Shown piece by piece: positions 35,040 through 47,654 of a stretch of DNA of 64,000 nt. The stretch is from Rehmannia glutinosa (taxonomy: Eukaryota > Streptophyta > Magnoliopsida > Lamiales > Orobanchaceae), in assembly GCA_016081115.2 (NCBI GenBank), contig CM071930.1:41825335-41889334 (forward strand), read 5' to 3'. Under the pieces are notes generated by a model, which had not been told where the DNA came from, did not search any database, and worked only from the letters and a program-made list of their open reading frames with translations. The translations under genes were made by a program, and so were the position numbers. Position 1 is the first letter of the stretch; each line of letters starts with the position of its first letter.

Positions 35040-38000
35040 CTATCAAAGAAAGACCTATGGAATATAAGCTTTAAGTGGCAAAGGCCTAGAACTCAAAATG
35101 CCATTCCAAAGGCATAAAAGCTATCATCAAGACACATATGCACCTAGGCACTACACTCGGAGATATCACAACTACCCAAAGAAGGCAATTGCTAAAACAC
35201 ATACACAGATATACGACAAAAGAGACAATTTGTATGAACCTAGAACCCCAAACAATTTGCCAAAATTAATTATGATTACGGCATCGATAGATGGCAACCC
35301 CTTAGAGTCAAATCAATTGGCTATAGGTTGGTTGGATCATCTTACAATACTAACCCCTCAGACCCAGGCAAGTATGGGTACCTAAAACCTAATTTCCTTG
35401 ATTGCGGGTTCAAGGAGCAAAAGAGTGCCAAGGAACCTGGTACATGGATAGTGGTCCGGGACACATGACAGAAATAAGAAAAATCTATCAAAATTCAAGG
35501 ATGTTAGAGGTGCAAAAGTCATATTTGGAGGAAATGAAGCTCCAGGAGAAATAAGAGGCATTGGATCCATAAATAAAAATGGATTAGAAATTACAGATGT
35601 TGCATATGTTGAAGGCCTCAACTTCAACTTGCTAAGCATAAGTCAACTCGTGACAAAGGCTACAATGTTGGATTCAATATGGGTGTATGCCAAATCAATG
35701 ATGCTTTGAAACTAATGAAATAGTGTTGCAAGGATGCGCACAAAAGAACATGTATGTGGTAGATTGGTCAATCAAAACTAATGAAATAGTGTTGCAAGGA
35801 TGCGGATAAAAGAACATGTATGTGGTAGATTGGTCAACTGCAACACCAAGCACTTGTCTGCTAGCAAAGAGCACAGCTGAATTAAGTTGGCTGTGGCACA
35901 AGAAGCTGAGTCACCTGGATTTCAAAACTATTAACAAACTTGCAAGAAGTAATCTTGTGGAAGGACTTTCGACTCGAGATACAAGAAGGAAAGTATATGT
36001 GATACATGTCGAAGGGAAAACAGATCAAATCATCATTCAAAGAAAAGACATGTCCATCTTCAACAAGAATATTGCACCGCTACATATGGATCTATTTGGT
36101 CCATTGAACCAAAAAAGATAAGTGGGAAGAAATACAACTTGGTGGTAGTAGATGACTACTCAAGATATACATGGACAATATTCATGTGTAAGAAGAAACA
36201 AACTCGCGAAAACTACCACAAATGATGAAGAGAATACAAAATGAGAAGAGTCAAACCATTATCAAAATAAGATCTCGACAGAGGAACCGAGTTTGTCAAC
36301 GGTATAATAACTCGATCTTGTATTGAAAATGGTATTAGTCATGAATTATCTGCAGCAAGGACTCCACAAAGAGAATGGAGTTGCGAGAAAGAAGGAATAG
36401 AACTCTCAAAGAAGCAAAGCAAGGACCATGTTAGGCAAGCAGGGCTGCTAAAAGATTTTGGGCTGAAGCAATAAACACAACATGCTATACTCAAAATAGA
36501 GGAATGATAAACAGACAAATGAAAAGACTCCTATGAGATTTGGACAGGAGAAAGCCAAATGTTGCATATTTCAGAATATTTGGATGCAAATGCTTCATCC
36601 ATAACAATGGCAAAGATAATTTAAAGGCTTTTGATGCTAAAGCTGATGAAGGTATCTTCTTAGGATACTCAACTGAAAGCAAAGCCTACAGAGTGCTCAA
36701 CAAGAGGACAATGGTTACAGAAGAATCCATCCATGTGGTGTTTGATGAACCCAACGTAAATGGAGAAGACATTGAAGAGTCACCGATAAGTCAATCAACC
36801 AACCATGGAGAAGAGTCTCTATGTTGAAGTCAAGTCGGAATTATAAATCCAGATGAAGATGAGATAGTTGAGTCTCAAAGACAGCTGGAAAATCTGCAGC
36901 TAAATGATGATGAGAGAGCTGATCAAAATGACACAGCTGCAAGACGACTGAATCCATCTAACTTACTCCAACCTGATGTAAGATGGCTGAGAGACCATCC
37001 ACCAGAACTAATCATTGGAGATGTAAGAGAAGGTGTGAAAACTAGATCCAGAACTCAACAAGAAGCAATGTTTACTTGCTTCATCTCACAAATAGAGCCA
37101 AAAGATGTGTCACAAGCATTGGATGACACACATTGGATTCAAGCCATGCAAGAAGAGCTAAATCAGTTTGAGAGGAATAAAGTGTGGGAATTGGTTCAAA
37201 GACCTACCCATCAAAATGTTATCGACACTAAATGGGTGTTCAGAAACAAGATGAATGAGGAAGGTTCTGTGGTGAGAAACAAAGCAAGATTGGTAGCCAA
37301 AGGATATTGCCAAGAAGAATGAATAGATTTTGATGAAACTTTTTCTCCCGTGGCAAGATTGGAAGCAATAAGAATGTTTCTTGCCTATGCAACTCACAAG
37401 AACTTTGTTGTATATCAAATGATGTAAAGAGTGCATTCCTTAATGGGTTATTAGAAGAAGAAGTATATGTTGAACAACCTCCAGGATTTGAGTAGAAGAC
37501 TCTTGGAGATAAGGTATACAAACTCAAAAAGGCTTTATATGGATTGAAACAGGCACCCAGAGCATGGTATGATACATTATCACAATTCCCGATCGAGAAC
37601 GGATTCACAAAAGGCAAAGTGGATAGAACACTCTTCGAGAATTCAAGATGGGAAGAGTATACGCTTGTTCAAATATATGTAGATGACATCATCTTTGGAT
37701 CCACAAACAAAGAGTCATGTGTGATAAATTCTCAAATCTCATGCAAAGCAAATTCGAAATGAGCATGATGGGAGAGTCGACATTCTTCCTTGACTCCAAG
37801 TAAAACAATTTGAAGGATGGAACCTTCATAAGTCGATAAAATACACCGAGATTTAATGAAGAAATTTGGTATGGAAGAGAAGTCTTCTCAGAAAATACCA
37901 ATGAATACATCATCAAAATGGATATGGATGCGGATGGCAAGCACAGAGATCAAACAAGATATAGTGCACTTATTGGATCATTGCTCTATCTCACAAAGAA

Positions 38001-38585
38001 GCGGGCCGGACATCACCTTTGTCTTTGTAGGTGTATGTGCAAGATTTCAATCTCTCCAAAAGAAAGCCACATGGTCATGAAAATGAAGAGAATCTTGAGA
38101 TATTTGAAAGGAAGCCAAGAAGTTGGCTTATGGTATCCAAAGGAAGGTGGATTCAAGTTAATTGGCTATTCGAAGAGTACCTCAGAACATGTCAAATGCT
38201 TGGAAATGTCAAATGCTAATTTCCTGGTTTAGCAAGAAGCAAAATTCAATAGCTACCTCCACAAAAAGCAGAATACATAGTCTGGCCGGCAAACTGTTGC
38301 CCAAGTCTTATGGATGAGACAAAGAATCGAGAGACTATGAGATTGAAGAAAAGGAAATTCTAATTATGTGTGATAACACAAGTGCAATTGCAATCACTCA
38401 AAATCCTGTGTTGCATTCAAGAACAAAGCACATTGATGTCGATATCACTTCATAAGAGATCATGTTGAAAAGAAGGACATCACCTTGGAATATATCTCAA
38501 CCGATAAGCAATTAGGCCGACATATTCACAAAACCATTATGTGAATCAAGATTTGAAGAACTCAAACATGAATTGGGTTAATTGA
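35040..38585 (+). pseudogene. Sirevirus pol: protease, integrase, RT, RNase H (broken)
   Basis: The protease motif is TWYMDSGPGHMT (Asp codon 35447-35449). The integrase pre-domain is readable at about 35880-35950 (LWHKKLSHLDFKTINKLA). Integrase runs to about 36530 in broken frames, and its C-terminal part is clear at 36540-36827 (IFGCKCFIHNN, GIFLGYS). Reverse transcriptase spans about 37090-37760 (NKARLVAKGY, DETFSPVARLEAIR, LKQAPRAWYDTL, IYVDDIIFGSTN). RNase H and its connection continue to about 38585 in pieces. Many stops and frameshifts. A 66-bp tandem duplication lies at 35709-35837. Confidence 0.8.
35709..35837 (+). repeat. 66-bp tandem duplication in pol
   Basis: AAACTAATGAAATAGTGTTG through GGTAGATTGGTCAA occurs twice head to tail with two or three mismatches, between the protease and integrase parts. 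It duplicates about 22 codons. Confidence 0.85.
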
Positions 38586-39141
38586 GGTGAGTTGATACTC
38601 GAAGACTCAAAGAAAAGAGATGAAACATGAAAAAAAAAGAGTCAACTCTTAAATCACTAAGTGAATCACCAGATCGGAGAATCAATCGCATCGAGTTAGG
38701 TGACAATAGTATTTATGTGCAAAGTAAGAAGAGTTAAATCGGCTAAGGAATAAGTTTGGTCATTTATGAGCAAAGTGACAAAAATGCGCGATCGTTTTTC
38801 GATGCGGGAATGTTTTTAAGAATGACGTCAAAGATAATTATGACGTGTATAGTCAAAAGTCGCACATAAAGATTATGATTGGATATAAATCTTTTGCCGC
38901 ATTAAATACGAGAGATTAAAGGTTAATCGGCGTGCAAAATCTAAGCCGTTGATTTTGATCAAAATTTCAAAAACCACCCGCACGCCCTTTCATAACCCAT
39001 ACTTAAACCATTTCGCCTCGATTTTCTCTCACTTTACCAAAACTGCTCATCTCTCTCAAAGGCAAAAGAAAGAAATTTTCTCTCAAAACCCTAACAAATC
39101 CTCAAGTTCATTTTCTAAGTTTCGTTCGGTAAAACATCTAG

Positions 39142-42100
39142 AAATGGCATCTACTCATGATTTCGTCAAGATGGGAAAGCAAATCCACACTGGTCTCTTG
39201 TGGATTTCGACGGATGCTTAAACAAGGGTCCGACGACACCCTTGTTAAGAAGATAGCACGTGAAGCCGGAAAAATCTGGATTAAAACCATTTTTGACGAT
39301 GGAGTTTCCAATGACCTACGTGGAAGAGGTCGCGACGTTTCTCGTGAACGCCGAAGTTCACGATGAGGGCATCAAGTCCTCTGTTCATGGAAAAGAGTTC
39401 ACCATTACGCCAAGGATCCGCGCGAACACCGCTTGTTGCCGGCGGAAGGAGTGCCGAGATTTATGAAGCCGATGTTGACCTGGCCGCTTGGAAGAAAGTA
39501 GCCAAGTCCGACTATGCTTTGCGAAGTGGTCTATACAAACTGACTAATAAGAAGTCAAAAAGAGGACTACCACAAATTGTTGGACATCGTTGCCAAATGC
39601 ATAGACATCAAATTTGGAAGCTTTGACCACCGTCCAAAGCTAAGTTGATCGTAATGGCTGCGATCATTGAAGAGAAGAAGGTAAACTCCGGCTGAGTTTG
39701 TATACGCAGACTCGCGAGAATATTGGAATAAATCCTTCAAGGAGGATGGTACGCTTTGGAGGTTCCTCGGGTACGGCCCGGTGATTGGCCGAATGATGGA
39801 AGTAAAAGGAGTCCCTCTTCGACATGGAAAGGCGTTCCATGTAAACAAGAGGATGTTTCGATCAAACCTCTCCAAATAAGATGAAAGAGAGCTTACGCTA
39901 AGAGGGGCGATCGAGTGAGGGGAATCACCGGTCCTCAAGAAACAATGTCTTCTCCTCTCCTCCAAAGAAGAAGGTTGCTCCCCCAATCAAGCTAAGAAAA
40001 TTGATGCCCCCTGCATCAAAGAAAAAGAAATATGCACTCGCCCGCAGTGAGTCACCCGCCCCGCAGCCGTGTCTCCCCGCCGTAGTCATGCAATGGAGAA
40101 GGAACCGTTAATCCATTCTCCAAAGATCAAGAAGAAGAGACTACCACAACAAGGAAGACAATCGCTTCTAAGACAATCACGAAGGCATTTACCTTCAACG
40201 AACCGGAGGAAATGGAACCGATGTCCTCCGGTGAAAACAAAAAAAGAAGAAGAAGAATTTCCAAGCTCTCGAGCTTGAGAAGACAAACAGTCCGCCACTC
40301 ACCGAAAAGATACCCGAGATCGTTGGAGAAGTCGAGTCTCCGTAAGTTATTGATGAAACGCCAAGTCTGCTGTGGCCGCCGATCAAAGAGGCAACTCAAG
40401 ACCCAACAGTAGAGATGTAAACAATGAGGAACAAGGAATGGCCGAGACAACCAAATCACCTATTGACAAGGTTGTGTCTCCACCGTAATGCAGGCCACCG
40501 AGGATGTCGAGCAATCGTCTCGCTACCCTTAATCCCCGAGCACGAGGGACATCAGGGAGAAGATGACAAGGATGATGATGTAATGATCCTATCCCCACCA
40601 TATCCGACATCCAAAATCGCCTCATGAAATGGAGGAAATGGAAGTCGAGTCGATCCAGGAAAGCTTCCAAAGACCAAAATTTATTGAAGAAGAAGACGAA
40701 CTGTTGAACTTTCTTGGATTGACCAATGTGGTCCAAGCACTCGGATGAAGAAAAATCGCATAGATATCTTGCGATCTTCAAGATAAGGAGAAGGAGAGAC
40801 GGCGAGAGAAGTTTGGCTCGTGAAAAGGCCGATATTTGTCCCTTTATCGAACCACGATCATACACATCCTCATCTCGATGTTCTCTCTCGGGAGTGATGA
40901 GGATCTGGACCTGCTCGCCGCTCTGAGAAGAATGGAGACGCAGCAAGCCATGCGGGAATCCAGGGGCCCTACATAAGCAACGATTGTTGGAAGGACCAGG
41001 GGAGTCCTCCACATCACACCGGAGATTGATCCTATGGGAGTGGTGCGAAGATATTGCCATCATTGTCGCTGCCACCACTTCCCCACTCACTCGTAAGAAG
41101 GTGATAAGGTAATCGCGATGAAACGGGATTGTAGGGACCCCGAGAGCTAACCCCTAATGAAGGTGTCTTACCACCGCCCCAACGGCTGAATACTCAATGG
41201 AAACAACCGGGAGTCCGGAGACGAGTGACCCCATTCCATGTCACTCACCGGTATGCCACCGAGGGGAGACTCCCTCCACTACAAAGAAGGTCGGAGGATG
41301 TGCGGTGACTCCACAACGAATCTCCGAGGCGAAGTGGAGAAGGAACAACAATCAATACACAACAAGTTGCCATTGACGAGGCTCGGGCGGTTATGACTGC
41401 TCTCGGTTGAAGTGCCAATCGCTCTGCAGCCAATGACGCTGCGATGCGGTTGAGGCACGAAGGAAAGGAACGCCCCGGGGTTAACACTGGCAATGAAAGT
41501 GCAATCCATGGAGTTGAGACTCCAGGTGGATGCCACCTCGAAGACCCCAAGACACCGACACCGTCGAAGGGAATGTCCAGCCTCGCTGCAGTTGAGATTG
41601 CGCAGGAGGTAATGAAGGCCAACGGGAGGTTGAGACTTCCCGGTAAAGAAACCGGCACAGAGAACATCCTCTCCCGCTATCATCGACCCATCCGAAAAGG
41701 AGATAAGTGCTCTTCACGATTCCCAGGATAATCTGATGTAACCTTTCGGGATCCGGCGAAGGTGAAGATGAAGGTTTGAGTCAACCCCTATTGCCGATCC
41801 AAAAGACTCAGCCGAGGATGTTCTTCCAACCACGAGCAAGTCTGACCTTAAGACTACTCGCCAAACATTTAACTTTGATGATGAGCCACCCATGGAAATC
41901 TCATCATCGTCCGATGACGCTCCGATATGGCCGAGACCGCTTAACTCATGTGGAAAACCAAATGAGACCGAAGAAGTTGTTAAGACAAATGAGGCTCAAC
42001 AAGTCAATCACTTCACAATGCACCACAACAAACAGAGTCAATCACGCAGCTCCCAAGTCTGCGCAGGATCGACTCCACCGGAGACTTCACGAGCACAAGT

Positions 42101-43788
42101 TGTCATTGAGCAGATTCCAGTTGCCCGTGATGATCCTTTTGTAGAATCATTTCCCTTCTCTCTGGAGGTACCTGACCTCCCTGAAGAATCAGCTAGAGAT
42201 CGAGAGCGCTTCCATAAACCTGATCCTGTTATTCCCACAGACACCATTGTTCCAGCAGACTATGACTTTGACGCTGCTTGGCCGCCAGCTGAGACAGAAG
42301 TAACAACTGAGGTTCGGGAAGTTTTCAAAGCCATATTTGCAGAGATTGAAAAGATGGAGAGGCACCAGGCCTCACTGGACATGAGGCTGGATAACAGAGA
42401 TGCAAACCTTACTGCTGATCTGCGAGGCATAATTGTCGATCCGGGGAATGGTGGCAACAAAGAACAGACAATGCGCATGGAAAAGCTCGATATTTCAGAC
42501 ATTGTTCAACAAGTTGCTAGTCTGGCGGGCTGAGAATGCTGATGCAAAGACAAGAATGCAAGAGCACATCGAACAAATGCATGAATCTCACACCACAGAG
42601 ATACGGCTGCTGCGTGAATATAATAAGAAAGAGCTCATGCGCGTAGAGGAGAACATGGATCGAAAGTTCAGCCTTCTCATGGCTGAGATGAAGTTGGTAG
42701 CAGCTGAATCCAACGCCACCCGCTCTGAATTCCGTGCAGCATACTCCGCAGCAGATTCGAAGCAGAACTCAGCTATCAGCCGCTTAGACTTCATGCTTGC
42801 TAGCTTGTTTCCAGGGGTTCCTCTCTCCTTTGATGATGCTAAAAAGGGGGAAGAGGAAACCAGAAGGTGCTGAAGGGATCTGAAGCTGAAAAGGAGGACG
42901 CAGCTGTGAAGGGAAAGACAACTGAGGAAGAGAGAAGAGAGAAGAAAGGAAAATCTATTGAGGGGGAAGGTTCGAAAGATATGACCTTGATGATTGTTAG
43001 AACCCCCCAACAAGGTCTTGTCACAACTGATATCATCAGCAAACTCCCAGTGACTCTGCCACTCCAACACTCTGCAGTACCTATGGCTGAAAAGAGAAAG
43101 ACAGTTGAAGCAGGGATGAAGGAAGTGGAAGGAAAGATGGATGCCAGAGTTATGAACATTCTGAAACAACATGGAGGCATTCCAACAGACAGAGACACCT
43201 ATGCCATTTCAGATGCCGGAACCGAGCCAAGATCTGTTGATGAATTCAAGACGCCGCATCTCGAAGGTTACTTCGCAAATATGTCCATGGCTTAAGCCTG
43301 GATTTGTATCTTGGGAAAAAGGTCTCAAACTATGTGAAGAAGCCGACAGCAGGCAGACTACTCGGCGATCACTCTGTTGGTCACTCTGCTAGTCACTCAC
43401 CGGGAAAAAGAAGGCCCCAAAGACAATACACGCCCGGAGGAAGAAGAAGAAGAAGCGTGGTGGAGGAAGAGGTTTCAGACCTAGATCTCTGCCCAAAAAC
43501 ATTGAGTACATAGATCCAGGAAAGAAAGGAGGGATCTATTGGGCTGGATTTGACGAAGTAGCCAACCTGCAAGTGGCTAAGAACAATGCTGAGTATGTGA
43601 AGAGGATTGAAGAAGAAAATAGAAGACAAACTCAGCTATGGGAGGAAAGACAAGGAAGAAAAAGAAGAGATGAAGCTGCCAGAAAGGCTTATGAGAAAAA
43701 GAAGGCGGCTGAAGATGAGAAGAAGAGAAAAAGGTCAGAAGATGACAGAGCTGAAGAAGAGCAAAGAAGGAGGCAGCGAAGGACATGA
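39142..43788 (+). pseudogene. Extra post-pol coding region of the Sirevirus (env-like position)
   Basis: This follows pol and precedes the 3' LTR, where Sireviruses carry their optional extra ORF. It begins at an ATG at 39142 (MASTHDFVKMGKQIHTG) and continues in broken frames. Clear open stretches are 41892-42533, 42433-42873, 42867-43295 and about 43490-43788. The middle is rich in Asp, Glu, Pro and Ser. About 42550-42800 is predicted coiled coil by its heptad-like Leu/Met/Glu pattern (EHIEQMHESH, LLREYNKKEL). The end is strongly Lys/Glu/Arg-rich. It is GC-richer than its surroundings. I see no clear transmembrane or signal segment, so calling it envelope-like rests on position only. Confidence 0.5.
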
Positions 43789-44055
43789 AGTGTTGCTGTC
43801 CCACCCTTCATGTATTTTACTATGTAAATACATCTTTATGTAAGTCTTCTGTACATCGAATAAAATCGTTCAATTTCTATACTTGTGTAGATATAGAACA
43901 CCATAGTCACTTTAAATTCTGTTTATGCTCTGATACACTATGTAAACAGCTGTGTAAAGAACAAGAATGTTATGATCAATAAAACATTGATTCTACGCAT
44001 ACATTCCGATTCTCGCATCGCATGACGTATCTTTGTCTTTGTTACTTTAATTTAT

Positions 44056-44404
44056 GCATATTACTTTTATATCTCACGATAAATTTGCTATCCAATTGAT
44101 AATCAACCAAGTGCTAAAACCAAATATTAAAACAAACTTAACCAAAGTCAAGGGTGTTAAGTCTTCCGCTGAAAATATATCAAAGTCGAGTTAAGTCTTT
44201 AGTCAAAACAGTTGAGTTATTCTATCAACAAATTTCGATCAGTCCATTGAGTGACTAACTCACGATTAACTAACTTAGCCGTCCATCAAGGACTCGATTG
44301 TGAAATATTAACTCTGAACGTTTTAAAAGGACTAAATCGAAAAGTTGGTAAGATTTATTCAACCCCCCTTCTAAACCTTACACTCACACCCCTTGGGACC
44401 TACA
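44056..44404 (+). repeat. 3' LTR remnant of the Sirevirus-like element
   Basis: Matches 32593-32933 with scattered small indels and ends GGGACCTACA. The upstream ~1.26 kb of the LTR is absent; the preceding sequence (43800-44050) shows no homology to the 5' LTR. Confidence 0.8.
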
Positions 44405-44687
44405 ACATCATTTCATAAGTATCTATGCATCGTCTTATTCGTGAAAATTACAGTTTTTTAAGAGTTTAGGTTAATGGTCAGTTTCGTTCTCCATCGATGA
44501 CTACATCATTAATCTTTGTTGGATAGAGTTTTTTCCACGATCGATGATTCATCCTCATGTTTCGAACTCACTGCTCGTTATTTCTCTGTAATATTGCACC
44601 AGTTTTTCTTGCATTTTCTTTGTAATTTTCATGAACTGTAATTTTCGAGTTCTTCACAGTTTTTCTTATTTTCGTTAATGGAGGAAT

Positions 44688-44720
<33 letters not shown>

Positions 44721-44956
44721 GTGAGAATGGGGTGGGGGAGAGATAACACGTGAGATTGGGGGAGATGTATGAGAGAAAGAGATTTGATTCCATGTTTGTA
44801 ACTACCTTGTTATGTTTTTACCCTACTACCCTTATGTTGATTAAATTAATGTTTTAGTATATTTTTTCCCCTTAAATCATACCAATTGATTAATAGTGGG
44901 GATAATTGAGATTAGTCCATTGTGTCTCACTAGAGACATGGTCTCACTTGATCCTC

Positions 44957-44960
<4 letters not shown>

Positions 44961-45002
<42 letters not shown>
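44961..45002. repeat. (TA)n tract shared by E1 and E2
   Basis: About 42 bp of TA dinucleotide lie between the right end of E1 (CTCCCCT) and the left end of E2 (GGAGGAGG). Confidence 0.9.
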
Positions 45003-45004
<2 letters not shown>

Positions 45005-46870
45005 AGGAGGAGATCCTATGAGACCATAGCTATAGGTAAGAACATAAGACCCAATCCACACCATCCAACAAAATAAAACAAAAGGCTAGGATTTAATGGG
45101 ATTTTTTAGTAATAAAAAAATAGTGGGGACCAAATAGGGGTACAATAGGAACATCAATTTCAGCCTAAAAAATCGTTTCCCTGAAATCAGGGAATGGGAT
45201 CTTACCATCAATAATCGTTTCCCTGAAATCAGGGAATGAGATATTACCATCAATAATATATACGACATTGGCAAACTAAACACACATAATCGGATGTTGA
45301 AATATACATATCCTATACACTATGGCAATTTATAGGTGTTGTACATAATTCTATGCCTAAACCCACAATATCTGCAACCTATTTATACATTATATGTGTT
45401 TACACTATACATCGTTTCTATGTGACTATAGCAGAACCAATATATGCACAAGTGTTTAAATAACATATTCTTATGTGTAAATGAACAAATTTCTATAACT
45501 ACTTATACAATTTTATTGACTATTTGTACAAAACACATCTAATATACATTGTATGGATTTTATACATAATCATATGCGTAAATATACTAATTTAATAACT
45601 ACTTAACCAAAATATATAGCCTACTTGATTATACCTAATTTTATTCGTAAGCACATAAAAAACGTTGTAACTATATATACAATATTAAAGTTAAATGACA
45701 ATATACGTACCACGTGTACATAAAAAGCAAAGTTATATTGATTAAAAAGAAAACAACCCATGTCGTGATCCATTCATATCCATAATTCAACGAAACATCT
45801 AAGTCATATACAAAAAAAAACAACCAAACATAGAACACTAACTGTACAAAAAGATGAGCAGAAATATACATTGTACATTGTCTATTAAAACAACATTACA
45901 ATATTTTCTTCCCAGTCCAAAACTTTCTGGCTTCTTCCAAGTAACAAAATAAAGTATTCTATAACTAAATACACATTATTACATAACTAAACACACATTA
46001 TTATACACTTAAATGCACATAATTTCATAACTAAACACACATTATTATAACTTATAAAATACACATTATTACATAACTAAACATACATTATTATATAACT
46101 AAACACACATAATTTCATAACTAAATATACATAATTACTCAACTATATATACACAACTAACATCACAGTGCACGAAGGTACGAAATCGCCCAAGATAAAT
46201 CGGAACTGAGAAATCGAAAGAACTCTAAACTACAAGCACACAACATAAGAATAACAAAAAGCCCAAGAAAAAAACATTCATCAAACCTATCGGCAAGATC
46301 GAAAAATGCAATATACGTTTAAACCTAAAATTGAACAAAATTAAAACAATAAAAACGACCAAAAAACACAAAATAGAACCCTATTATCAAGAACATCAAA
46401 ATCGAACAAAAAAACTTACATTGAAATTGAACCCTAGAAGCTTTATGTCGAACCCTATCAACGAGTTACACTGAAAATCAGAGATATTCGAACCCTAGAA
46501 GCTTCAGTAATCAATTTTTTCAAAAGAGGGGGATAGAGACGGCAATTTCGATAGGATGGATGAAGCGGTCTCGATTTATTTCACGACGAGAAGGAGATGG
46601 ATGAGAGTTGGAGAAAAGGTTTGAATTTTTGAAAAGAGAAAGGGGAGAAAATCATGGGATGGTGGATATCGCTTTGATTTCCAAATTCAAAAAAATAGAG
46701 ATTTCCAAATATATCCCTTAACTAAAGGCACAAAATTACTTTCCTACACACACCCTCAATGACCATGCCTAAATAGAGAGTAAAATGGGACCATTGATTA
46801 TTAAATCAAATGGTCTAGATGTGGTCTCATGTTCTTACCTAAAGGGCTTGGTATCATTTAATCATATCCC
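45003..46870. mobile_element. E2: second (TA)n-flanked noncoding element
   Basis: A 1868 bp noncoding element whose ends match each other as inverted repeats and also match E1. The left has CTATGAGACC and ATAGGTAAGAACATAAGACC. The right, reverse complemented, has AAATGATACC and TTAGGTAAGAACATGAGACC. TA tracts abut both ends. The interior holds a 42-bp tandem duplication (45171-45254) and many ATAACTAAACACACATTATT-type units at 45960-46140. No open frame resembles a protein family. It is likely nonautonomous; its mobilising enzyme is unknown. Confidence 0.6.
45171..45254. repeat. 42-bp tandem duplication in E2
   Basis: AATCGTTTCCCTGAAATCAG followed by GGAATG(G/A)GAT(C/A)TTACCATC occurs twice in direct succession. 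Each unit also contains the palindrome CCCTGAAATCAGGG. Confidence 0.9.
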
Positions 46871-46891
46871 TATATATATATATATATATAT
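46871..46891. repeat. (TA)n tract at the right end of E2
   Basis: A TA run beginning exactly after the E2 terminus ATCATATCCC. Confidence 0.9.
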
Positions 46892-47316
46892 TATATTACA
46901 TCACCTCGCTTATATACATCACAAACATGTTTGTGGTTTGATGTTTGTGGTTTGAGCAAGAACATGCTTTTACTCAATTTTGGTGCTATGAATGCAGATT
47001 TGTCATTGAATGAAGGGTTAATTACAAAAGGCCCCTAAAATTTGGAGTAATTACAAAAAAATCAAGAGGTTTTTGAAAATTACAAAAATCCTTGAGGTTT
47101 GATTGTGTTAATTTAAAGGGGTAACTATAATATTTTGATACATACGGTGAGCCTTTGAATATTTGTTGGATATGGGTGTAAAACTATTTATCGTGGTGTG
47201 TATCTCATGCATGTGTACTCAAACAACTTAGACCCGTCGGAATTTGGCATCAAATTGTGTGAATCATCACAATTTGATACTAAATTCTGAATTGTCCACT
47301 TATTTGAACAGTTTGA
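46892..47316. other. Intergenic, dispersed repeat fragment
   Basis: No gene. 47015-47110 carries the GGGTTAATTACAAAA / CTTGAGGTTTG dispersed repeat also seen elsewhere in the window. Confidence 0.4.
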
Positions 47317-47513
47317 GAATGTGTACTTTAATGTGGTTTCGTTAGTATACTATTTGTCTCATGTACTTGGTAAATTTCGGATCGTGTCTCTTTTGTTCTT
47401 GGGTGCACTACAATATGTGTACTTTAAGAACTAAGGGGAGATGTTGTCTAAATTTACACGTGCATGAACAAATATAGTATACTAATGAAACTACATTAAG
47501 TAAGTGCACATTC
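47317..47513. repeat. Inverted repeat, ~40-bp arms
   Basis: The arm at 47317-47355 (GAATGTGTACTTTAATGTGG then TTTCGTTAGTATACTATTT) pairs with 47470-47513 in opposite orientation, with about 115 bp between them. It could form a large hairpin. It lies just upstream of the CACTA coding remnant and may be subterminal sequence of that element. Confidence 0.65.
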
Positions 47514-47654
47514 TTAAATGGGATAGGGCCATTACCAAATTAAATGGAGGGAGGAGAAGTGGCGAGAAATGCATGCATGTCGAATATGACAAAACATGAT
47601 ATAACGAATGATGTGTTGCAAATTTGTATGCAGCTAGTGCAAATCTGACTTACG

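Larger units (their letters stand above)
31331..44404 (+). mobile_element. Sirevirus-like Ty1/Copia element, about 13 kb
   Basis: A 1.6 kb 5' LTR (31331-32933) is followed by an AGTGGTATCGTGAGCGG primer-binding-type site, gag and pol. A further 5 kb of coding-like sequence follows, then a 3' LTR remnant (44056-44404) matching the last 341 bp of the 5' LTR. Flanking bases GCATC (31326-31330) and ACATC (44405-44409) are a 4-of-5 target duplication. Reverse transcriptase has the YVDDIIFGSTN motif characteristic of Sireviruses. Domain order and extra downstream region fit that genus. Confidence 0.82.
30652..44960. mobile_element. E1: (TA)n-flanked noncoding element, split by a retrotransposon
   Basis: The two host halves are 30652-31330 and 44405-44960 (about 1.23 kb without the insertion). 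The ends form an imperfect inverted repeat. The left reads GGA, AATGAGACAA and TAGGTGAGACAATG; the right, reverse complemented, reads GGA, AAGTGAGACCA and TAGTGAGACA. Both ends abut TA microsatellites. The interior has tandem-like TGCATATTTAGTTATT and CATAAGTATCTATGCATC repeats, and the Sirevirus inserted into the latter. A (GA)n run lies at 44690-44720. No coding capacity. The termini match those of E2. Confidence 0.65.

Noticed and set aside
39567..41090. Overlapping minus-strand frames of 110-235 codons
   Set aside because: They are antisense shadows of the GC-richer post-pol region of the Sirevirus and show no domain.
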